64,000 nt of DNA, from positions 1-64,000 of the forward strand of contig JADGRO010000031.1 in NCBI GenBank assembly GCA_017880905.1, given 5' to 3'. Shown piece by piece: positions 58,039 to 64,000 of the stretch (the stretch's first letter is position 1; each line of letters starts with the position of its first letter). Position numbers and translations under genes: made by a program. The stretch comes from Methylotenera sp. GTDB taxonomy: Bacteria; Pseudomonadota; Gammaproteobacteria; Burkholderiales; Methylophilaceae. The notes beneath the pieces were generated by a model, which worked only from the letters and a program-made list of their open reading frames with translations, was not told the origin of the DNA and made no database searches.

Positions 58039-59154
58039 GTGACCTCCAAGGAGCTAAAAAAATTCAGTGTTGGAATTCTCAAAACTGGCTTTGTCCTAGA
58101 AAATAGAATTGCCCAAATTCTCAAAAAAAATAGCTGGAATGTCATAAGTAATAAGTATTACGAAGACGATTTCGAGGAAGAAGTTCGTGAGATAGATTTG
58201 GTCGCTTATAAAGTCAGTCGAATTCAAGACTTTGACGTTTACACATCTCTAATTATTAGTTGCAAACAAAGCAAAACAAATACTTGGGCACTGCTTTGTC
58301 GAGATATAAACTTAAAAGACCCTAATTCTGATTTCTGGCCACTACATTGCTGGAGTAATAAACCCTCAATTAAATTTCAGCTATCAACCCAAGGTAGTTC
58401 AAAAAAGTATTATGAAGACATGTGTAAGCTGGGCGTTAAAGAAGCTTTATCTGACCCGAGTGTTGATATATTTGCTTTTCAAGAAATGGATTCCAAAGAT
58501 GGTACACCTAAAAATGACAAGGCAATCTATGACTCCATTACCTCACTAATTAAGGCTCAGTCTTATGAAATGAGCGCCCTTCCAGAGAGAAAGAAAGTAC
58601 CATCAATTTATCAATTTAATCTGTTATCAATAATAGATGCTGATATTATAAAACTAAAGTTTAATGACGATGAAATAGACCCAACACCGATTACTAGCGA
58701 GCATTTTGTTTCTCGTTATATTTTAAAGAAAAAACAATCCTTCTCTAGAATTCGATTTATAAATTCAACAATATTCGAAAATTCTTTGAATGATTACAAT
58801 AAGTTACATTTGGAAAACGTAAAATGGTTTGATAAATTATGTGATAATTTCTACACAAATATCGAAAAAGATAATGATCGAATAAAAATATATTTGGAAG
58901 AATTTAGAAGTGAATTACGCTCAAGACTTGCTTTTAAATTTTACCGTTTGTTTAAAAAACTTCCTGACTCAAAAAATATAGATTTGTATTGGAGCCCCGA
59001 TAAAAAATCATTATTAGTCGATTTTTTTGATGCTGACCTTGATGAAGATATTTTAAATAATGACGATTCAATAAAAAAAATTGTGGGTTCAGCGCTCCAG
59101 AAAATATACCGTTACAACGGTCAATTTTATTTTGGTACCAATGTTCCATTTTGA
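58039..59154 (+). CDS. AT-rich orphan protein with PD-(D/E)XK-like core
   Basis: About 371 residues from GTG 58039; TTG 58024, inside glnS, is the alternative start, and neither has a convincing ribosome site. Residues about 15-85 hold the pattern of a restriction-type nuclease core: LENRIAQILKKNSWNV (helix with Glu), EVREIDLVAYK (Asp) and LIISCKQSKTNTWAL (the (D/E)xK strand, here with Cys before Lys). The remaining 280 residues are helical, charged and unrecognised. The gene is markedly AT-rich with AT-ending codons, unlike glnS and cysK on either side. No methylase, helicase or toxin-like partner is adjacent. Nuclease or DNA-related function is inference; the Cys-Lys variant could mean altered or lost catalysis. 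Confidence 0.7.
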   Translation: MTSKELKKFSVGILKTGFVLENRIAQILKKNSWNVISNKYYEDDFEEEVREIDLVAYKVSRIQDFDVYTSLIISCKQSKTNTWALLCRDINLKDPNSDFWPLHCWSNKPSIKFQLSTQGSSKKYYEDMCKLGVKEALSDPSVDIFAFQEMDSKDGTPKNDKAIYDSITSLIKAQSYEMSALPERKKVPSIYQFNLLSIIDADIIKLKFNDDEIDPTPITSEHFVSRYILKKKQSFSRIRFINSTIFENSLNDYNKLHLENVKWFDKLCDNFYTNIEKDNDRIKIYLEEFRSELRSRLAFKFYRLFKKLPDSKNIDLYWSPDKKSLLVDFFDADLDEDILNNDDSIKKIVGSALQKIYRYNGQFYFGTNVPF

Positions 59155-59201
59155 TAAAAGACCAAATCAACTAGCTTTAATTGATACTCAAAGGAGCCAT
59201 T

Positions 59202-60134
59202 ATGCGCATCGCTAACAACACCGCCGAGCTTATCGGCAACACCCCCCTCGTAAAACTCAACCGCATCGCGGCAGGCATAGACGCCACCATCGCCTGTAAG
59301 CTGGAATACTTTAACCCTGCCAGCAGCGTAAAAGACCGCATTGCGGTCTCGATTATTGATGCGCTCACCGCCGCTGGGCGCATTAAACCTGACACCATTA
59401 TTTTAGAAGCCACTAGCGGCAACACCGGCATTGGGCTGGCCATGGTGTGCGCGGCACGCGGCATTAAATGCGCGTTTGTGATGCCTGAGACCATGAGCCG
59501 CGAGCGTAGATTATTACTCAAAGCTTATGGCGCAGAGCTGATTTTAACGCCAGGGCCAGACGGCATGCCGGGCGCGATTAAAAAAACTGAAGAATTGGCA
59601 TCGATGGATAAACGCTATGTGCTTGCCCAGCAGTTTGATAACCCCGCCAATGTGGAGATTCATCGCAAAACCACGGCGGAAGAAATCTGGCGCGATACCG
59701 ATGGCAAGGTAGATATTTTTGTCTCCGGCATTGGCACCGGCGGCACCATTACCGGCGTGGGCGAAGTTTTGAGGTCGCGTAACCCGAAGATTCAAATAAT
59801 CGCAGTTGAACCGGATGCCAGCCCGATACTATCCGGCGGCGTGCGCGGCCCACACCCTTTGCAAGGCATAGGCGCAGGGTTTGTGCCTTCTATACTCAAT
59901 ACTAAAATCTACGATGAAGTGATTCGCGTAAAAAATGACGATGCCATGAACACCGCGCGCCGTATGGCAACTGAAGATGGCTTGCTGGTGGGTATATCAT
60001 CCGGCGCCGCAACATGGGCGGCGATGGAAGTCGCCAAACGGCCAGAGAATAAGGGCAAGCTGATTGTGGTGATTATTCCATCTTTCGGCGAGCGCTATCT
60101 TTCAACCGCACTTTATAGCCACTTAGAAGTGTAG
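59202..60134 (+). CDS. cysK: cysteine synthase A
   Basis: O-acetylserine sulfhydrylase; makes cysteine from O-acetylserine and sulfide. 310 residues from the ATG at 59202 with AAGGAG upstream. PLP lysine K44 in [19 protein letters not shown] for the substrate loop, and [11 protein letters not shown] binding the cofactor phosphate. Confidence 0.96.
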   Translation: MRIANNTAELIGNTPLVKLNRIAAGIDATIACKLEYFNPASSVKDRIAVSIIDALTAAGRIKPDTIILEATSGNTGIGLAMVCAARGIKCAFVMPETMSRERRLLLKAYGAELILTPGPDGMPGAIKKTEELASMDKRYVLAQQFDNPANVEIHRKTTAEEIWRDTDGKVDIFVSGIGTGGTITGVGEVLRSRNPKIQIIAVEPDASPILSGGVRGPHPLQGIGAGFVPSILNTKIYDEVIRVKNDDAMNTARRMATEDGLLVGISSGAATWAAMEVAKRPENKGKLIVVIIPSFGERYLSTALYSHLEV

Positions 60135-60151
60135 CCGAGACCTTCTTGGAT

Positions 60152-60173
60152 ATTATGGCTTGAACGCCATAAT
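60152..60173. terminator. hairpin after cysK
   Basis: ATTATGGC and GCCATAAT pair perfectly around TTGAAC, 18 bases after the cysK stop, with no strong T run. A second possible stem (GGGCGAA with TTCGCCC, about 60189-60225) lies in the same gap. One or both may end the cysK transcript. Confidence 0.4.
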
Positions 60174-60291
60174 CGTTCTATAAGGCGCGTAAGGGCGAAC
60201 ACTTAAGGCAAGCCCTTATTCGCCCATAACCCTATAATTAACAGTATCATAATGCCAACACATAACAGGTAAAAAAACACCCATACATGCT

Positions 60292-61473
60292 ATGCGACGC
60301 ATATTAATTATCCTTTTACTCATTGCAGGCATTGGCACTGCGTTCTGGTGGTTTACCCGCTCTAAGCCAATCAGCGTGGCGCTGGTTGAGGTTGGGCATG
60401 GCAAGGTGGAAGCCAGCGTGGCAAATACGCGTGCTGGCAGTGTGGAAGCCTGCTTGCGCACACGGCTATCCCCTATTAGCGGTGGACGAATCGCCTACCT
60501 TGGTATTAAAAAAGGTGACCACGTTAAAAAGGGTCAGGTGTTGCTGCGCCTATGGAACGACGACCAGCAGGCACAAAGTCACTTAGCACAAACGCAGGTA
60601 ACCAGCAGCCAAAAACGCATCGCCGAAGCCTGTGCAACCGCCGACAATGCCGATCGTGAAGCTGCCCGTATGGCTAAGCTTCATGCCAAAGGCTTTATTT
60701 CTGAAGGCGGCGAAGAAAAAGCGCGTTATGAGGCACAATCGCGTCGTGCAGCTTGCGAAGCCGCGCGTGCAGATGTTGCCCAAGCACAGGCGCGCGTAAA
60801 AATTGCGAAAGTGGAGCAAGACCGCACGCTATTAGTGGCGCCATTTGATGGCATTGTGGCGGATATCGTCGGCGAGTTGGGCGAATACACCACGCCATCG
60901 CCACCCGGCATTCCAACGCCGCCAGCTATCGACCTGATTGATGATTCTTGCCTTTATATCAAGGCACCTATGGATGAAGTAGATGCGCCAAAGATACATG
61001 CTGGCCAGCCGGCGCGTGTTTCTTTAGACGCGTTGCCTGGAAAATCGCTGGCTGGGCATGTAAAACGGGTGGCGCCCTATATTGTTGCGGTAGAAAAACA
61101 GGCGCGAACTGTGGATGTAGAGGTCTCGCTAGATAACACTGACGACAACAAACAGTTATTGGTGGGCTACAGTGCAGACGTGGAAATTGTGCTGGATAGC
61201 CACGATAATGTGCTGCGTGTGCCGACATCTACCTTGCAGGAAGGCAACAAAGTATTGCTTTACCATCCGGACACACAAAAACTGGAAGAGCGCGTAATTA
61301 AGGCTGGCATTACCAACTGGGAATACACCGAAATATTGGGTGGCTTAAGTGAGGGTGACCGCATTGTTGCGTCGCTGGAGCGTGAAGGCGTAAAAGCGGG
61401 CGCCGTCGTCAGCCCAGAATCTGGCTCTGAGAAAATGTCTGAGAAAACCCCTGAAAAAATCAAGGCAAAATAA
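60292..61473 (+). CDS. MacA/HlyD-type periplasmic adaptor
   Basis: 393 residues. An N-terminal membrane helix (about 2-20), lipoyl half-motifs (AYLGIKKGDHVKKGQVLLRL and VAPFDGIVADIVGELGEY, each split around the hairpin), an alpha-hairpin coiled coil rich in Ala and Arg (about 95-170), a beta-barrel and a Lys/Glu-rich tail (SEKMSEKTPEKIKAK). Adaptor for the ABC exporter encoded next (6-base gap). Substrate unknown. Confidence 0.9.
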   Translation: MRRILIILLLIAGIGTAFWWFTRSKPISVALVEVGHGKVEASVANTRAGSVEACLRTRLSPISGGRIAYLGIKKGDHVKKGQVLLRLWNDDQQAQSHLAQTQVTSSQKRIAEACATADNADREAARMAKLHAKGFISEGGEEKARYEAQSRRAACEAARADVAQAQARVKIAKVEQDRTLLVAPFDGIVADIVGELGEYTTPSPPGIPTPPAIDLIDDSCLYIKAPMDEVDAPKIHAGQPARVSLDALPGKSLAGHVKRVAPYIVAVEKQARTVDVEVSLDNTDDNKQLLVGYSADVEIVLDSHDNVLRVPTSTLQEGNKVLLYHPDTQKLEERVIKAGITNWEYTEILGGLSEGDRIVASLEREGVKAGAVVSPESGSEKMSEKTPEKIKAK

Positions 61474-61479
61474 TTTCGT

Positions 61480-62193
61480 ATGCCAGAAGCCGCCGAAAGC
61501 CTAATAGTACTTAACGGCATAGACCGCACCTTTACTCTCGGCGATAGCAAAGTACATGCTTTGCGTAATGTTAATTTGAATATCGCGCCTGGCGAATATA
61601 TCGCGGTGATGGGGCCTTCTGGTTCTGGAAAATCTACATTATTAAACTTGATCGGCTTGCTTGACCGCGCCGATGCAGGCACCTATCAACTAGAAGGCCG
61701 CGACGTCACCACACTCGACCCAGACGAACAGGCAAAAGTGCGTAGCGAACGCATCGGCTTTATTTTCCAAAGCTTTCATCTAGTACCACGGCTGACGGCT
61801 GCCGCCAATATTGAGTTGCCACTTACCTTATCAGGCATGCCCGCTGCTGAGCGCGCAAAACGTGTGTCGCAGGCACTTAAAGAATATGGCCTGACAGACC
61901 GAGCGCAACATCGATCTAATGAGTTATCTGGGGGGCAGCGCCAGCGCGTTGCCATTGCCCGCGCAACGATATTGCGCCCCGCCGTATTGCTGGCGGATGA
62001 GCCAACTGGTAACCTTGACCGTGTAACAGGTGAAGAAGTTGTACGGTTGCTAGAAGCGCTCAATACTCAAGGGATGACGCTTATTGTAGTAACCCATGAT
62101 CAAGCACTCGGCGCGCGTGCGCGGCGCCAAATTAGAATGGATGACGGTAGCATTGTTAGTGACGTTACAAGCAAGCCAAGCCAACCTACCTAG
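61480..62193 (+). CDS. MacB-type ABC transporter ATPase
   Basis: 237 residues. Walker A GPSGSGKSTLL, Q-loop IFQSFHLVPRLTA, signature LSGGQRQRVAIARA, Walker B VLLADEPTGNLD, switch His in VVTHDQ. Of the LolD/FtsE/MacB group that powers mechanotransmission exporters; here ATPase and permease are separate chains. 9 bases before the first permease. Confidence 0.95.
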   Translation: MPEAAESLIVLNGIDRTFTLGDSKVHALRNVNLNIAPGEYIAVMGPSGSGKSTLLNLIGLLDRADAGTYQLEGRDVTTLDPDEQAKVRSERIGFIFQSFHLVPRLTAAANIELPLTLSGMPAAERAKRVSQALKEYGLTDRAQHRSNELSGGQRQRVAIARATILRPAVLLADEPTGNLDRVTGEEVVRLLEALNTQGMTLIVVTHDQALGARARRQIRMDDGSIVSDVTSKPSQPT

Positions 62194-62202
62194 GGAATCC
62201 CA

Positions 62203-63411
62203 TTGAAAATCACCGACACACTACGTTACGCAAGTGATGCTGCCACGGGAACCCCCTTGCGCACAGGCTTGCTGATGTTGGCAATGTCGATTGGTGTGGC
62301 CGCAGTGGTGATACTAACGGCACTGGGCGATGGAGCGCGTCGCTATGTAGTTGGCCAGTTCTCTGCCATTGGCAGCAACTTAGTTATCGTGCTACCTGGC
62401 CGCTCTGAAACGCGGGGATTTAACCCTGCCAACCTTGTAACCAGCACACCTCGCGATTTAACCGTAGATGATGCTTCAGCCTTGCTTCGAGTATCTGGCG
62501 TTCTGAGAATCTCACCTGTTCTGATAGGCACAACAGAAATCAGCGCTGCTGGAAAGCTGCGTGAAGCGATGATGGTGGGTACTAACGACGATTTCATCCG
62601 TGTACGTCAGCTGAAGTTAGGGCTTGGGCACTTTCTTTCCAAAGGCGATTTAAGACACGGCGCCGCAGAGGTTGTGCTGGGGGCACTTATACGTCAGGAA
62701 ATTTTTGGCACAGAAAACCCGCTTGGCAAAACAGTGCGAATTGGCGACAGAAGACTGCGTGTGGTCGGCGTACTTACCGAGGGGGGGAGCGGCATGGGAA
62801 TGACAACAGATGAGTTGTTGATTGTGCCAGTGGCCACCGCGCAAGCCATGCTCAATACCAATACTTTATTTCGTATTCTGGTTGAAGCACGCAGCCGAGA
62901 GCAGATTGGTGAAGTCAAGACGCGCGTGTTGAAGATGATTACCCAGCGCCACGAAGGTGAAGAAGATGTTACTGTGATCACGCAAGACGCAGTGCTACAA
63001 ACCTTCGACAAAATTCTAAATGTATTGACACTCGGGGTTGCCGGCATCGCTGCGATTAGTTTGGCCGTGGCGGGAATTTTGGTGATGAATGTCATGCTGG
63101 TTTCGGTTACACAGCGTACGGGCGAAATCGGGCTTTTGAAGGCGCTGGGTGCTACTTCTGCCGCAGTGCGTCAGTTATTTATGGTGGAAGCCGTGTTATT
63201 GTCACTTACAGGAGGCATGTTAGGTACCGGACTAGGTTATTTAGGGGCAGCGATACTACGTCACCTTTACCCTACTTTTCCTGCATACCCACCGCTATGG
63301 GCTGTATTGGCGGGTTTGGGAACAGCACTTGCCTCTGGCCTAATATTTGGGGTTATGCCCGCGCGCCGCGCCGCGCAGCTTGACCCGATACAAGCATTAA
63401 CGAAAAGATAA
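62203..63411 (+). CDS. FtsX/MacB-type ABC permease, first of two
   Basis: 402 residues from a TTG start at 62203 preceded by AGGGA. One N-terminal helix (about 22-42), a large periplasmic MacB_PCD-like domain (about 45-270, with GEVKT), then three helices with the FtsX signature VTQRTGEIGLLKALGAT and a PARRAAQLDPIQAL end. A second homologous permease starts 2 bases after its stop. Confidence 0.94.
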   Translation: MKITDTLRYASDAATGTPLRTGLLMLAMSIGVAAVVILTALGDGARRYVVGQFSAIGSNLVIVLPGRSETRGFNPANLVTSTPRDLTVDDASALLRVSGVLRISPVLIGTTEISAAGKLREAMMVGTNDDFIRVRQLKLGLGHFLSKGDLRHGAAEVVLGALIRQEIFGTENPLGKTVRIGDRRLRVVGVLTEGGSGMGMTTDELLIVPVATAQAMLNTNTLFRILVEARSREQIGEVKTRVLKMITQRHEGEEDVTVITQDAVLQTFDKILNVLTLGVAGIAAISLAVAGILVMNVMLVSVTQRTGEIGLLKALGATSAAVRQLFMVEAVLLSLTGGMLGTGLGYLGAAILRHLYPTFPAYPPLWAVLAGLGTALASGLIFGVMPARRAAQLDPIQALTKR

Positions 63412-63413
63412 TC

Positions 63414-64000
63414 ATGTTGCTCACCGACTCTACCCGCTTCGCAGTCCAAGCTATCATCTCGCACCGTATGCGTAGCTTTCTTACGCTGCTAGGTATTGCT
63501 GTGGGCATTGCAGCGGTAATTCTGCTTACCTCTATTGGCGAAGGTGTACATCGCTTTGTATTGGAAGAATTCAGTCAATTTGGCACTAACGTTATCGGTA
63601 TATCGCCTGGCAAAGTAAAAACTGGCGGCCAAGCACCTACTGGTATACCCACTACGGCAAGACTTTTAACCATGGAGGATGCCGAATCGCTCAAACAATT
63701 GCCACATGTGACTGGTTCCACGCCTACAGTATGGGGTAACTCCGAAGTAGAAGGCAATGGCCGTCTGCGGCGCACAATGATTTATGGGGTGGATGCCGAT
63801 TTCGCGCAGGTATTCAGCTCCAAAGTGCAGATTGGCAGCTACCTGCCGCGCGGAAAGGCAGGCGGCTCGCGAGCTTTTGTAGTGCTGGGCTCGAAACTGT
63901 GCAACGAATTATTCGGCACGGCAAATCCGCTCGGTGCGCGGGTGCGCATAGGCGGGCTGCATTTTCGTGTCATCGGCGTGATGGAACCCAAAGGCCAATT
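63414..64000 (+). CDS. FtsX/MacB-type ABC permease, second of two (cut by right edge)
   Basis: Open frame from the ATG at 63414 to the window end (195 residues). It starts with a helix (SHRMRSFLTLLGIAVGIAAVILLTS split as SHRMRSFLTLL and GIAVGIAAVILLT) and a MacB_PCD-like periplasmic domain with LGSKLCNELFGTANPLGARVRIGG-like segments shared with the first permease (QEIFGTENPLGKTVRIGDR). The C-terminal helices lie outside the window. Probably forms a heterodimer with its neighbour. Confidence 0.92.
   Translation, partial: MLLTDSTRFAVQAIISHRMRSFLTLLGIAVGIAAVILLTSIGEGVHRFVLEEFSQFGTNVIGISPGKVKTGGQAPTGIPTTARLLTMEDAESLKQLPHVTGSTPTVWGNSEVEGNGRLRRTMIYGVDADFAQVFSSKVQIGSYLPRGKAGGSRAFVVLGSKLCNELFGTANPLGARVRIGGLHFRVIGVMEPKGQ

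Overview
The window looks like chromosome of a betaproteobacterium, most likely from the Methylophilaceae (Methylotenera-like). The clues are moderate-to-low GC, the uvrC-pgsA-tRNA-Gly-tRNA-Cys order, surE-pcm-nlpD, a recJ/rpfE-like pair, an aceE-aceF-lpdA cluster whose E3 carries its own lipoyl domain, and a C4-acid operon without citrate synthase. The taxonomic call is inference from gene content; no rRNA is present.

Region 1-12.6 kb is a Lap-type biofilm adhesin locus. The N-terminal 651 residues of a giant repeat adhesin (LapA-like, running off the left edge) carry a retention module with a TAAG di-alanine site at residues 108-111, where LapG proteases cut. Next comes a GAF-PAS-PAS-PAS-GGDEF-EAL protein that looks enzymatically intact, with its ribosome binding site inside a perfect 30-bp palindrome. 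LapG (periplasmic protease) and LapD (degenerate GGDEF/EAL receptor) follow on the plus strand. A regulator with a degenerate receiver, LapC (membrane fusion protein) and LapB (ABC exporter) are on the minus strand. The expected logic is that c-di-GMP bound by LapD holds LapG away from the adhesin. Only the outer-membrane pore is missing from the window.

Region 12.7-19.5 kb holds two tRNAs, pgsA, uvrC, a patch of dispersed repeats that creates false ORFs, an orphan XRE regulator, an unannotated 43-codon gene with a TTG start, a tautomerase-like small protein, a family-5-type uracil-DNA glycosylase, a short CDF transporter and rlmJ. Region 19.5-29.5 kb is a minus-strand central-carbon block: gntR-malic enzyme-sdhCDAB-sdhE-fumA with 4-base overlaps, then an EF-hand protein and acnB. 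A strong inverted repeat and a consensus sigma70 promoter lie between gntR and the divergent purB.

Region 29.7-47.7 kb is mostly housekeeping: purB-wrbA-DUF2069, surE-pcm-nlpD (no rpoS following), thioredoxin, a pirin-YceI-OYE-nitroreductase operon, a PsiE-like protein with tadA, a BI-1 protein, recJ/rpfE, a glycine-zipper protein, a YHS-pentapeptide-repeat fusion, a Crp/Fnr gene with an in-frame amber codon near its natural N-terminus, and an M17 aminopeptidase.

Region 47.7-64 kb has the pyruvate dehydrogenase genes, birA-coaX-SPOR on the opposite strand, glnS, cysK, and a MacAB-like export system with two tandem FtsX-type permeases (the second cut by the right edge). Between glnS and cysK sits an AT-rich orphan gene with a PD-(D/E)XK-like core. 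It is the clearest sign of recent acquisition and the best candidate for an undescribed, possibly defence-related, function.
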